Source of the DNA: Streptomyces sp. NBC_01262
GTDB lineage: Bacteria; Actinomycetota; Actinomycetes; Streptomycetales; Streptomycetaceae
DNA: 64,000 nucleotides
Direction: 5' to 3'
Assembly (NCBI RefSeq): GCF_036226365.1
Contig: NZ_CP108462.1
Location: 6,153,501 to 6,217,500, forward strand
The translations under genes and the position numbers were made by a program. This document shows positions 26,053-34,915 of this stretch, in pieces (the first letter of the stretch is position 1; each line of letters opens with the position of its first letter). Below the pieces are notes generated by a model. It had not been told where the DNA came from. It searched no databases and was given only the letters and a program-made list of their open reading frames with translations.

Positions 26053-26732
26053 GGCCGGGTGTCCATGGCGTCCTCGACCACGACCAGGCGGAAGCCGACC
26101 CCGCGCACCGTCTCGATCGCGATCGCGCCCGCGAACTTCCGGCGCAGCGCCGCCACATGGACGTCGAGGGTCTTGGTCGGCCCGAACCAGTTGGCGTCCC
26201 AGACCGCTTCCATGATCTGCTCGCGGCTCATCAGCGCCCCCGGCTCCTCGGTGAGGAAGGCCAGCAGGTCGTACTCCTTGGGCGTGAGCGCCACTTCGGC
26301 CGCGTCCAGGAACGCCCGCGCCGCCTTGCGGTCCACCGCGACCCTGCCGTACCGGTCGGGGCCCGCGTCCGGCCTCTCCTGCGGCTTCACGCGCCGCATG
26401 ACCGCCCTTATCCGGGCGATCACCTCGCGCACCCCGAACGGCTTGGTCACATAGTCGTCCGCGCCCAGCTCCAGGCCGACCACCCGGTCGGTCTCGTCGC
26501 TGCGGGCGCTGATCACGATGATCGGCACATCCCCGCGCGCCCGCAGCTCACGGCACACATCCAGCCCGTCCGTGTCCGGCAGCCCCAGGTCGAGCAGCAC
26601 CAGATCCGCAGGCCCGGCCGCGAGCGCGTCGCGCCCGGTGGCGACCCAGTCCACCTCGAATCCGTACCGCCTCAGCCCACGCCGCAGCGACTCGGCGACC
26701 GGTTCGTCGTCCTCCACCAGCAGTACGCGCAC
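26049..26732 (-). CDS. OmpR/PhoB-family response regulator
   Basis: A 227-residue regulator: receiver domain with EDDE at 7-10, phospho-acceptor Asp48 in LLDLGLPDTDG, and Lys in TKPFGV; winged helix in the C-terminal half ending VRGVGFRLVV. The gene leads the two-gene operon with the kinase. Envelope genes on both sides (LCP 3 upstream) make cell-wall sensing a plausible guess, not shown by sequence. Confidence 0.93.
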   Translation of the reverse strand: MRVLLVEDDEPVAESLRRGLRRYGFEVDWVATGRDALAAGPADLVLLDLGLPDTDGLDVCRELRARGDVPIIVISARSDETDRVVGLELGADDYVTKPFGVREVIARIRAVMRRVKPQERPDAGPDRYGRVAVDRKAARAFLDAAEVALTPKEYDLLAFLTEEPGALMSREQIMEAVWDANWFGPTKTLDVHVAALRRKFAGAIAIETVRGVGFRLVVVEDAMDTRP

Positions 26733-26741
26733 GAGTGCAGC

Positions 26742-28241
26742 TTAGGCGGGCGTGAGAGCCGCCTGTGACGGGGCCACCGCAGGGGCGGGCGCCGGAGCGG
26801 CGGGCGCGGGGGTCGCCGGAGCGGCAGGAGTCGCCGGGGTCGCCGCGGGCGCGGGTGCGCACAGGACCGAGTCGCCGGTGACGATGTGGGGCTCGTCGGC
26901 GACGGAGCGGCCTAGGCCGACGGGGCGGACGCCGCGGTAGTCGGAGCCGATGATGACCTTCATCTGGGCGCCCTGGCCGGGGACGGGTTCGAGCTCGGCG
27001 TAGGGGAGGGCGGCGTAGAGGGCGAGTACGGAGTTGTCCCAGTTGGGGTCGTAGCGGATGACGGTGTAGCGGTAGTCGCGGCGGGCGGCGTTGTTCGGGC
27101 TGCCGGTGGTGGCGAAGCCGGTGGCCTTGAGGGCCTTGTCGGCCTGGCCGCCCAGGCCGACGTAGGCGGTGCCGTTGTCGACCTGCACCTTGATCTTGGC
27201 CGGGTCGGTCTTGACCTGGGTGTGCGGGCGGACGGAGGGGGACGCCGAGGGCGCCGCGCGCTTCGGCGCCAGCGGGCGGTCGGCCCGGATCGCGGCCCAG
27301 ATGCGCTTGGCCCTGGCCTCGTCCCACTTCACGGCCGAGCCGTTGGTCTCGGCGACCGGTACGGTCGCGAACTCCGCCGACCCCGGGCCGAAGCCCTTGC
27401 CCAGCCCGCCGGCCAGCGCGATCAGGTCGGCCGGCTTCAGCTCCTGGTCGGCGCGCACCGACCCGAGCGCGGCCTCGGCGACCTGGCCGAGCTTGACGGG
27501 GTTGGCGAGCAGCCCACCGGTGTTCATACCCCGCAGCAGCTCGGCGAGGAAGCGCTGCTGGCGCTCCATGCGCGTGTAGTCGGAAGTGCCGTCCAGATGG
27601 CGGGAGCGCACGTAGTCCAGCGCCTGGCCGCCGCCGAGCAGGGTGGTGCCGATCGGCAGGGCGAGCCCGGCCGCCGGGTCGTTGAGGGGGAGCGCGGTGC
27701 AGACCTGGACGCCGCCGAGCAGGTCGACGGTCTTCATGAAGGAGGTGAAGTCCACTTCGAGGTAGTGGTCGACATGCACCCCGGTCAGGTTCTCGACCAG
27801 CCGTACGGTGAGTTTCGGGCCGCCCTTCGCGTACGCCACCGCGAGCCTGCCGGGCTTGGGGAACTCGGCGTACGTGTCGCGCGGGATGCTGACCACGCTC
27901 ACCCGGCTCCGGTCCCGGGACAGATGGACGAGCATGATCGAGTCCGTGCAGTCGCAGGCCTTGCCGCCGAGACGGAAGCGCTGCTTCTGGTCGGCGGTGA
28001 GGCCTGCGCGGATGTCCGTGCCGACCAGCAGGAAATTGGTGCCGGTGGTCGCGGCGGGGCGGGCCTTCATGTCCCCGAAGGCGTCCACGCGCTGGATGCC
28101 GCCGTCCATCCGGTCGACCACCGCGTGGCCGATGCCGCTGATGGTGAGGACGGCGAGCGAGAACCCGCCGAGGATGCGCATGCCCCGGCGTACGGGCTTC
28201 GGCTTGCGCCGGGAGACTGGCCTGCGACGGGGAGTGGTCAT
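26742..28241 (-). CDS. LCP-family protein 3 with LytR_C domain
   Basis: A 499-residue LCP protein. A basic N-terminus and one transmembrane helix (about 20-40) lead to the LCP domain (about 65-250; NFLLVGTDIRAGL, TDSIMLVHL, SIPRDTYAEFP, GQALDYVRSRH). A C-terminal LytR_C domain follows (about 350-450; KIKVQVDNGTAYVGLGGQA), then a low-complexity Ala/Pro tail. Extra cysteines (CDC near 94, VQVC) may form disulfides. The ATG at 28241 follows AACGCTAAGGAA further upstream. It ends 9 bp before the response regulator start, so co-transcription is possible. Confidence 0.92.
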   Translation of the reverse strand: MTTPRRRPVSRRKPKPVRRGMRILGGFSLAVLTISGIGHAVVDRMDGGIQRVDAFGDMKARPAATTGTNFLLVGTDIRAGLTADQKQRFRLGGKACDCTDSIMLVHLSRDRSRVSVVSIPRDTYAEFPKPGRLAVAYAKGGPKLTVRLVENLTGVHVDHYLEVDFTSFMKTVDLLGGVQVCTALPLNDPAAGLALPIGTTLLGGGQALDYVRSRHLDGTSDYTRMERQQRFLAELLRGMNTGGLLANPVKLGQVAEAALGSVRADQELKPADLIALAGGLGKGFGPGSAEFATVPVAETNGSAVKWDEARAKRIWAAIRADRPLAPKRAAPSASPSVRPHTQVKTDPAKIKVQVDNGTAYVGLGGQADKALKATGFATTGSPNNAARRDYRYTVIRYDPNWDNSVLALYAALPYAELEPVPGQGAQMKVIIGSDYRGVRPVGLGRSVADEPHIVTGDSVLCAPAPAATPATPAAPATPAPAAPAPAPAVAPSQAALTPA

Positions 28242-28332
28242 ACTGTAACGCTAAGGAATCATACCGTTGTACTGGCGGAGGCCGCCCGGCCCTGCGCACC
28301 GCTGTCATCCGTTCGCGGTAACGTGTGCGATC

Positions 28333-29340
28333 GTGAACGCCGTACCTTCAGCAGTGTCCGTGATCATGCCGGTCCTCAACGAGGAGCGTCATCTGCGCAA
28401 CTCGGTCCGCCACATCCTGGAGCAGGACTACGCGGGCGAGCTCGAAGTCGTGATCGCGCTGGGCCCCTCCACGGACCGTACGGACGAGATCGCGGCGCAG
28501 CTCGTCGCCGAGGACCCTCGTGTCCACACCGTCCCCAATCCCACCGGCCGCACCCCCGCCGCGCTGAACGCCGCCATCAAGGCCTCCCGGCACCCGGTCG
28601 TGGTGCGCGTGGACGGCCACGGGATGCTGTCGCCGAACTACATCGCCACCGCCGTACGCCTCCTGGAGGAGACCGGCGCCGTCAACGTCGGCGGCATCAT
28701 GCACGCCGAGGGCGAGAACGACTGGGAGCGGGCCGTGGCCGCCGCCATGACCTCGAAGATCGGCGTCGGCAACGCGGCCTTCCACACCGGCGGCCAGGCC
28801 GCCCCCGCCGACACCGTCTACCTCGGCGTCTTCCGCCGTGCGGTGCTGGAGCAGCAGGGCGGCTACAACGAGGAGTTCATCCGCGCCCAGGACTGGGAGC
28901 TGAACTACCGGATCCGCGAGGCGGGCGGCCTCATCTGGTTCTCGCCCGAGCTGAAGGTGTCCTACCGCCCCCGGCCCAGCGTGCGCACGCTGGCCAAGCA
29001 GTACAAGGACTACGGCCGCTGGCGCCGCGTCGTCGCCCGCTACCACCAGGGGTCGGTGAACCTGCGCTACCTCGCCGCCCCCGGCGCGGTGCTGGCCATC
29101 GCGGCGGGCGTGGTGGTGGGCGCGGTCGTGACCCCGCTCGGCTTCGTCGTCCCCGGCGGTTACGCCGCCGCGATCGTGCTCGGCTCGTTGCCGGCCGGCA
29201 AGGGGCTGCCGGCGGGTGCCCGGGTGCGTATCCCGGTCGCGCTGGCGACGATGCACATGTGCTGGGGCTGGGGCTTCCTGACGAGCCCGCGCTCGCTGGC
29301 CCGCAAGGTGATCGCGAGCCGGCGGCCGGCGGTCCTCTGA
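28333..29340 (+). CDS. Family 2 glycosyltransferase, succinoglycan-type
   Basis: A 335-residue GT2 enzyme: GT-A domain (about 1-230) with VIMPVLNEERHLRN at the N-terminus, acceptor-side RVDGHG (DxD-like) and RAQDWELNYRIREAGG (general-base region), then two or three hydrophobic helices at the C-terminus that should anchor it in the membrane. It would add a sugar to a lipid-linked acceptor. The GTG at 28333 lies eight bases after a TAACGT hexamer, so a leaderless transcript is likely. Donor and acceptor are unknown. Confidence 0.9.
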   Translation: MNAVPSAVSVIMPVLNEERHLRNSVRHILEQDYAGELEVVIALGPSTDRTDEIAAQLVAEDPRVHTVPNPTGRTPAALNAAIKASRHPVVVRVDGHGMLSPNYIATAVRLLEETGAVNVGGIMHAEGENDWERAVAAAMTSKIGVGNAAFHTGGQAAPADTVYLGVFRRAVLEQQGGYNEEFIRAQDWELNYRIREAGGLIWFSPELKVSYRPRPSVRTLAKQYKDYGRWRRVVARYHQGSVNLRYLAAPGAVLAIAAGVVVGAVVTPLGFVVPGGYAAAIVLGSLPAGKGLPAGARVRIPVALATMHMCWGWGFLTSPRSLARKVIASRRPAVL

Positions 29341-29352
29341 CTCTGACTCGAC

Positions 29353-29390
29353 ACGACTGAGGGGCCGGATTTCTCCGGCCCCTCAGTCGT
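29353..29390. terminator. Bidirectional terminator between GT2 and LCP 4
   Basis: A perfect 17-bp stem with a 4-nt TTTC loop, lying between two convergent genes that end at 29340 and 29406. Confidence 0.9.
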
Positions 29391-29405
29391 GTTCCGCTCG
29401 GTTGG

Positions 29406-31157
29406 TCAGAACGTGTAGGGCGAGTACACCGCCATGCACGCGCTCTCGTCCGAGGCGTTGAGCGCGGCGGCCTGGTCGAGTACCGCCTTGGTGTCCTTCT
29501 TGCTCGCCTTCGGGTACGTCGTCCCGGTCGTCCAGTCGGAGCCGATGACCAGGGTGATCTTCGAGACCTTGGTGGACTTCTTCACCATGCCGGTCGCGAT
29601 GTTGAGCGACTTCGCGACCGCCAGGGCGTTGGCCTTCTGGCTGTCCGACGGGTAGGTGATCGTCGTACCGGTCGCGGAGGCCGAGGTCGTGTCGACGGCG
29701 GCCTGGGTGTAGCCGAGGGTGTTGAGCTTGTCGACGATGGTCCCGGCCCGGCCCGAGACGGCGGCCGTGGTGGCGGTGCCGGTGCCGTTCTGCACGGAGA
29801 CGGTGATCTGGGCCTTGGGGGCGGCGGTTGCGGTGGCGGAGGCCGAGGGAGAAGCCGTGCTGGTCTTCTTCGCGGCCGTCTTGCCGTCGATCGCCTCGTC
29901 GTTGCGGAGGTAGGTGAAGAGCTGGGTGGCCGCGCTGGTCGGCACGACGTGAGCCGTCGGGTTCAGCGGGTCGGCGCCCCACGGCATCGTCGTCATGGTG
30001 ATCCGCTTGGTCGGCACCTTCTTGATGTCGTCGGCCAGCGAGACCAGCTTGGTGACCTTGCCGAGGCCGTCGTCCACGGTGAGCGCCTTGGTGGCGGCCT
30101 CCGCGAGGTCGAGCAGCTTGCTGGGGTCGGTGAGCTTCGAGCCGGCCTTGAGCTGCCGGATCATCGAGTTCATGTACATGTGCTGGGCGTGCGTACGGCC
30201 GATGTCGCTGCCGTCCTCGAACGCGTGCCGGGTGCGCAGCCACGCCAGGGCCTGGGTGCCCTTGATGGAGTGGGTGCCCTTGGTGAGCTTCAGGTGCGAC
30301 TGCGGGTCCTTGACATTGGCCTTGACGCAGACCGGGACGCCGCCGACGGCGTCTGCCATGCTCACCACACCGGAGAAATCGATCATCATGAAGTGGTCGA
30401 TGGAGATACCGGTGAGCTTCTCCCACGTGGCGACCGTGCAGCCGGGGCCGCCGTGCGACAGGCTCGCGTTGATCGTCTCGGTGGTCGTGGCCTGGTACAC
30501 CGTGCCGTCGGTGCCGGTGCACTCGGGGATGCTGACCCGGGTGTCGCGGGGGATGCTGACCACCGTCATGTTGCTGCGGTCGGCGGAGACGTGCATGAGC
30601 ATCTGTACGTCCGCCCGGGCGCCCGTCGTGCCCTTCGCCCCGCCGAGCTTGGCGTTCTCCGAGCCGGCACGGGTGTCGGAGCCCAGCAGCAGGATGTTCA
30701 GCGGGGTCTGCCCGGCCGCGTTCGCCTTGGTCTTCTTGGCGCCGGTGTTGGCGAGGCTGAGCTTGTCCTTGGTGATGTTGGCGTTGAGGTGCTGGATGTA
30801 CGCGTAAGCGCCGCCGGCGGTGCCGAGGATGGCTATCGAGGTGACTATCGCCACCCAGCGCCATATTCGTTTCTTCGGCTTCTTGCGCCTGCGGTTGGCC
30901 GCGCGGCCACCGGCACCGCCATCACCGTTCCCGCCGCCGCCACCGCGCCGCCGGTCGGCGCGGCCTCCGCCTCCGCCGTCCCCGGCTTCCGGAGCCGCGT
31001 AGGCGTCCGGGTCGTATCCGGCGCCTTCCACCGGGGACGACTGCTGCGGCACATATGCCACTGAGTTGTCAGTCCTGTACAGACTGTCGTCCCACCCGTG
31101 ATCACCGGACTCGGAGGGGGTGTTCCACTCGTCCCCCCGGACGCCGCTCTGGCGCAT
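29406..31157 (-). CDS. LCP-family protein 4 with LytR_C domain
   Basis: A 583-residue LCP protein. The long cytoplasmic N-terminus has Gly-rich and Arg/Lys-rich stretches, then one transmembrane helix (about 100-120), the LCP domain (about 145-360; NILLLGSDTRAGS, SIPRDTRVSIP, TQALAWLRTRHAF), a Ser/Thr/Ala linker and a LytR_C domain (about 430-525). It ends CMAVYSPY, nearly the same as LCP 5 (CMSVYAPY). Extra cysteines occur at equal positions in LCP 5, so the two are recent paralogues. The ATG at 31157 follows GGGAGGG; the frame extends upstream to 31193 without a ribosome binding site. Confidence 0.92.
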   Translation of the reverse strand: MRQSGVRGDEWNTPSESGDHGWDDSLYRTDNSVAYVPQQSSPVEGAGYDPDAYAAPEAGDGGGGGRADRRRGGGGGNGDGGAGGRAANRRRKKPKKRIWRWVAIVTSIAILGTAGGAYAYIQHLNANITKDKLSLANTGAKKTKANAAGQTPLNILLLGSDTRAGSENAKLGGAKGTTGARADVQMLMHVSADRSNMTVVSIPRDTRVSIPECTGTDGTVYQATTTETINASLSHGGPGCTVATWEKLTGISIDHFMMIDFSGVVSMADAVGGVPVCVKANVKDPQSHLKLTKGTHSIKGTQALAWLRTRHAFEDGSDIGRTHAQHMYMNSMIRQLKAGSKLTDPSKLLDLAEAATKALTVDDGLGKVTKLVSLADDIKKVPTKRITMTTMPWGADPLNPTAHVVPTSAATQLFTYLRNDEAIDGKTAAKKTSTASPSASATATAAPKAQITVSVQNGTGTATTAAVSGRAGTIVDKLNTLGYTQAAVDTTSASATGTTITYPSDSQKANALAVAKSLNIATGMVKKSTKVSKITLVIGSDWTTGTTYPKASKKDTKAVLDQAAALNASDESACMAVYSPYTF

Positions 31158-31375
31158 TGGGCCCTCCCATGACGCGCTGTCCACTACGGTCACCGGCCGC
31201 GCCGTAGCGCCGCTGATCCTGGGTGATTCTCAGCTACTCGACTGTCAAAGTGCTGTGGAATGCCGCCGGGGGCGTTTGAGACGCCCGCGCGGCGGGATGC
31301 TGGAGGTCACGATACATAAATGCGTGGGGCCCCCGGTGAGCGATTCCTTTCGGATGTGTAAAGTGCTGGGCCTTA

Positions 31376-33064
31376 TCACCACTGATATGGGGCATAAACG
31401 CTCATGCAGTCCTTCGTGTTCGCACCGTTGATCGAATCGGCATTGGCCAGCGAAGAACCCGCGCTGGGCAGGGACTTCGCGTAATCCGTCCCCTTGGTCC
31501 AGTCCGCTCCGACGATCAGCGTGATCGATGACACGTGTGAGGATTTCTTAACCGAAGCCTTGGGGATGTCCAGCGTCTTCGCGACCGCGAGCGCGTCCGC
31601 CCTGCCCTGGTCGCCGTCGGCGGCCGGGTAGCTGAGCGTCGTGACCTGGCTGGGCTGCGCCGTGCCGTCGGGCGTCGCCTTGGTGAAGCCCGCGGCCTTG
31701 AGCGCGGTGACCAGGGTCCCCGCGCGGTGGTCGACGGGGGTGCCGGTGGCGGTGCCCGCAGTGCCGTTGACGACGCTCACGGCGATGGAGGCGGCGGGGG
31801 CCGCGGTGGCGCCGGCGGAGGCCGTGGGCGACGCGCTCGCCGTGCCGGTCTTGGCCTTGCCGTTGGTGTCGAAGGCGATGTCGTTGCGCAGCATGGCCCA
31901 GATCTGCGAGGCGTCCGGGCCCGGGACCAGGTGCGCCTCCGGGTTCTGGGGATCCTTGAGGGTGGGCATGGTGAGCATGGTGATGCGGTTGTTCGGCACG
32001 GTCTTGAGCTGCATACCGAGGTTGTAGAGCTTCTTGATCGAGCCGATCTCCTCGGAGACCTTCAGGGAGCTGGTCGCCGCTTCCGCCAGGTTCATCAGAT
32101 GCCCGGTGTCGGTGAAGATGTTCTGTTTGCGCAGCTTGCGCATCATGGAGGTCATGTACATGTGCTGCGCCTTGGCGCGGCCGATGTCGCTGCCCCAGGC
32201 ATGCCGGGTGCGCAGCCACTGCAGAGCCGTCTTGCCGCTGATCTCCGGGCTGCCCGCCCTGAGCTTGAGGCCGGATCCGCCGGACTGGGCGGCGGTGGGG
32301 TGGTCCCAGACGTTCTGCCTGACGCAGACCTGGACGCCGCCGATGGCGTCGGCCATCTTCACCACACCGGCGAAGTCGATCACCATCCAGTGGTCGATGT
32401 AGGTGTTGGTGAGGTTCTGCACGGTCGCCAGGGTGCAGCCGGCGCCGCCGCGCGTCAGGGACTCGTTGATGATCGCGGTGGTGGTCGCGGCGTATTTGTG
32501 GCCCGTGTCCGGGTCGGTGCACTCGGGGATGGGCACCCGGGTGTCGCGCGGGATGCTGATCACCGACATGTTCTTACGGTCGGCGGACAGGTGCATCAGC
32601 ATGATCACGTCGGCGCGCGGCTTGTCGCCCACGGTGTACTTGGCGCCGCCGAGCTTGAGGTTCGCCGCCGAGTTACGGCTGTCGGAGCCCAGCAGCAGGA
32701 TGTTCATCGGGGTCTGGCCGGCCGCGTTGGCCTTGGCCGGCTTGACGTCGGAGTTGCCGTTGTCGCGTTGGCCCTTGACGATCTGGCCGTTGAGGTGCTC
32801 GTAGTACGCCCAGACGGCCCCCGAGGCGCCGAGCACGGCCAGTGAGACGGCTATCGCCGTCCCGCGGATTATTCGGGCCTTGCGGCTGCGGCGCGGGCGC
32901 CTGCCGGTGCGCCGGTGCCCGCCGCCCCCGGCCTCGGTCGTTTCCGGCGGTGCTGACGGCTCCGCCGACTCCGGCCGGTCGGGGGTCGCGGCATGCCCCC
33001 GTTGCTCGTACAGGCTGTCGTCCCAGCCGGAATCACGCACCCTGCTGTCGCTGTTGTTGCTCAT
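31376..33064 (-). CDS. LCP-family protein 5 with LytR_C domain
   Basis: A 562-residue paralogue of LCP 4: DSGWDDSLY near the N-terminus (shared with LCP 4 HGWDDSLY), Pro/Glu-rich and Arg-rich cytoplasmic part, one transmembrane helix (about 70-90), LCP domain (about 115-340; NILLLGSDSRNSA, SIPRDTRVPIP, KTALQWLRTRHAW) and LytR_C domain (about 420-515). The ATG at 33064 follows GGGTGGGGAAATG-type purines. It lies 218 bp upstream of LCP 4 and probably has its own promoter. Confidence 0.92.
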   Translation of the reverse strand: MSNNSDSRVRDSGWDDSLYEQRGHAATPDRPESAEPSAPPETTEAGGGGHRRTGRRPRRSRKARIIRGTAIAVSLAVLGASGAVWAYYEHLNGQIVKGQRDNGNSDVKPAKANAAGQTPMNILLLGSDSRNSAANLKLGGAKYTVGDKPRADVIMLMHLSADRKNMSVISIPRDTRVPIPECTDPDTGHKYAATTTAIINESLTRGGAGCTLATVQNLTNTYIDHWMVIDFAGVVKMADAIGGVQVCVRQNVWDHPTAAQSGGSGLKLRAGSPEISGKTALQWLRTRHAWGSDIGRAKAQHMYMTSMMRKLRKQNIFTDTGHLMNLAEAATSSLKVSEEIGSIKKLYNLGMQLKTVPNNRITMLTMPTLKDPQNPEAHLVPGPDASQIWAMLRNDIAFDTNGKAKTGTASASPTASAGATAAPAASIAVSVVNGTAGTATGTPVDHRAGTLVTALKAAGFTKATPDGTAQPSQVTTLSYPAADGDQGRADALAVAKTLDIPKASVKKSSHVSSITLIVGADWTKGTDYAKSLPSAGSSLANADSINGANTKDCMSVYAPYQW

Positions 33065-33119
33065 TTCCCCACCCCTGGTCCCCGTTTGCGGAGTGTGCTC
33101 GGTGCCGAGTGTCGTCAGA

Positions 33120-34814
33120 TCACTTGGCGCACACGCTCTTGTCGTTCGCCTCGACCTTCTGGATCCCCTCCGGCGCCTTCGTCGGAGTGGTGACCGGTGT
33201 GCCGGGCGCGGTGAAGTCCTTGCCGAGTGTGAGCTTCATGTTGGCCAGCTCGGCGGCCTTCGTGGTGCCCTCCTTGAGGGCGGATTCCGGCAGTCCCATC
33301 CAGTCGGCCAGGCGACGGGCCTGGTCGGCCTGGTTGGGCGCGTACTCCAGCGTGGTGTTCGCGATGTTCGCCGCCGCGTTGCCGCCGTTGGTGGAGCGCG
33401 GGTCGCCCTTGGTGTTCTGCAGCCACTCGACGGTGTCCTGGGCGGCGCCCAGGACACCGCTGCCGTTGAAGACCTCGACCCGGACATAGGCCGGGTCGGC
33501 CATCGTGCCCTTGAGCTTGCTCGTGGCCGGGGACTTGGAGGCGGCGGCCTTCTTCTTCACCTCGGTGAGGGAGATGTCCTTGTTCACCATGGCGAAAAGC
33601 TGCGGCGCCCGCGTCTGGTCAAGGACGACGGTGGCGTGCACCTTCTCGGCCGGGTTGTCGATCACGGGCACGGTCGCGAAGGTGATGTTCTTGGTGTTGA
33701 CCTTGCTCAGGTCCTTGGCCAGGTCGCTGAGCTTCTTGACACTGCCTATTCCGGTGTCCACCGTGAGGGCCTTGGTGGCCACATTGGCCAGGTCCCAGAG
33801 CTTGCCGGGACTGGTCAGCGTCCCGCTGGACTTCATCGTGCGGATCATCGAGCTGAGGAACTGCTGCTGCAGCTCGATCCGGCTCAGGTCGCCGCCGAGG
33901 CCGACGCTGTGCCGGGTGCGTACGAAGGCAAGTGCCTGCTCGCCCTTGACGATGTGCCGGCCCTTGCTGAGCTTGAGGTGCGAGTCCGGGTCGTCGATGT
34001 TCTTGGCCAGGCACACCTCGACGCCGCCGACGGCGGTGGACAGGTCCTTGACCGCGTCGAAGTTGGCCATCATGAAGTGGTCGGGGGTGATGCCGGTCAG
34101 CGCCTTGACGGTGCGCATCGTGCAGCCGGGATCGCGGCCGTCCTGGCCGAGGCTGGTGTTGAAACGTACGTTGTCCGTGCCCGGGATGATCTTCGTCGTG
34201 CCGTCCGCCTGCTTCGTCGGACAGTCCGGGATGTCGGTGATTATGTCGCGGGGGATGCTGATCGCGGTCGCGTTGCTGCGGTCCTTCGACACATGGAAGA
34301 GGATCGTGGTGTCGGCATGGCCGACGCTGCCCACGTCGCCGTACTTCCCGCCCAGGCCGACCCGGCTGTCGGTGCCGATGACCAGGATGTTGACCGGGCC
34401 GTCGGTGGTGGCGCTGTTGGTGCCGATGGTGCCGGTGTCAACGGTGTTGATGTTGTTGTTGAAGTGCTCGTAGAGGGCATAGGCGCCGACGGACACCGTG
34501 ACGAGGACGAAGCCGACCGAGCCCGCCGTCCAGATCAGCGCCTTCTTCCTGCGCGACTGCTTCGGCTTCGGCCTGCGCCGGCTGGGCGGCACGGCCGAGC
34601 GCCCCTGTGCCCCTCTTCTGCCGCCACCGCCGCCGTCGCGGCCCTGCCCCGAACGGGGCTTGGGGGGCTGCTCCGGGCGCCGCCGGGTCCCCTGGGTCGG
34701 CACGGCGCGGGCCGGCGGTTCCCCGGGTTCCAGCCGCAGTTGGTAGCTGCCCGTCTCCGGATCGAAAACCCACTGGTCCGCCGGGTCGACGTGCTTACGG
34801 CCTTGCGTGTCCAC
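33120..34814 (-). CDS. LCP-family protein 6 with LytR_C domain
   Basis: A 564-residue LCP protein. The cytoplasmic part contains FDPETGSYQLRLE and a Gly/Arg-rich stretch; one transmembrane helix (about 95-115); LCP domain (about 140-350; NILVIGTDSRVGL, SIPRDIITDIP, EQALAFVRTRHS); LytR_C-like domain (about 440-530; YVRVEVFNGSGVLG). It ends with Cys-Ala-Lys. The start codon is GTG at 34814 with GGAGG 10-15 bases upstream. It is 55 bp upstream of LCP 5, so genes 6, 5 and 4 may form one transcript. Confidence 0.91.
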   Translation of the reverse strand: MDTQGRKHVDPADQWVFDPETGSYQLRLEPGEPPARAVPTQGTRRRPEQPPKPRSGQGRDGGGGGRRGAQGRSAVPPSRRRPKPKQSRRKKALIWTAGSVGFVLVTVSVGAYALYEHFNNNINTVDTGTIGTNSATTDGPVNILVIGTDSRVGLGGKYGDVGSVGHADTTILFHVSKDRSNATAISIPRDIITDIPDCPTKQADGTTKIIPGTDNVRFNTSLGQDGRDPGCTMRTVKALTGITPDHFMMANFDAVKDLSTAVGGVEVCLAKNIDDPDSHLKLSKGRHIVKGEQALAFVRTRHSVGLGGDLSRIELQQQFLSSMIRTMKSSGTLTSPGKLWDLANVATKALTVDTGIGSVKKLSDLAKDLSKVNTKNITFATVPVIDNPAEKVHATVVLDQTRAPQLFAMVNKDISLTEVKKKAAASKSPATSKLKGTMADPAYVRVEVFNGSGVLGAAQDTVEWLQNTKGDPRSTNGGNAAANIANTTLEYAPNQADQARRLADWMGLPESALKEGTTKAAELANMKLTLGKDFTAPGTPVTTPTKAPEGIQKVEANDKSVCAK

Positions 34815-34915
34815 GGTCGCTTGTGTCCTCCGTCTCGGCCGCTGCCTCAGGGCAGCCGATCGCTCACACTAGCCTCACAGTTCAGCGTGCGCTCACCGCT
34901 CGTGACAAATTCCTT

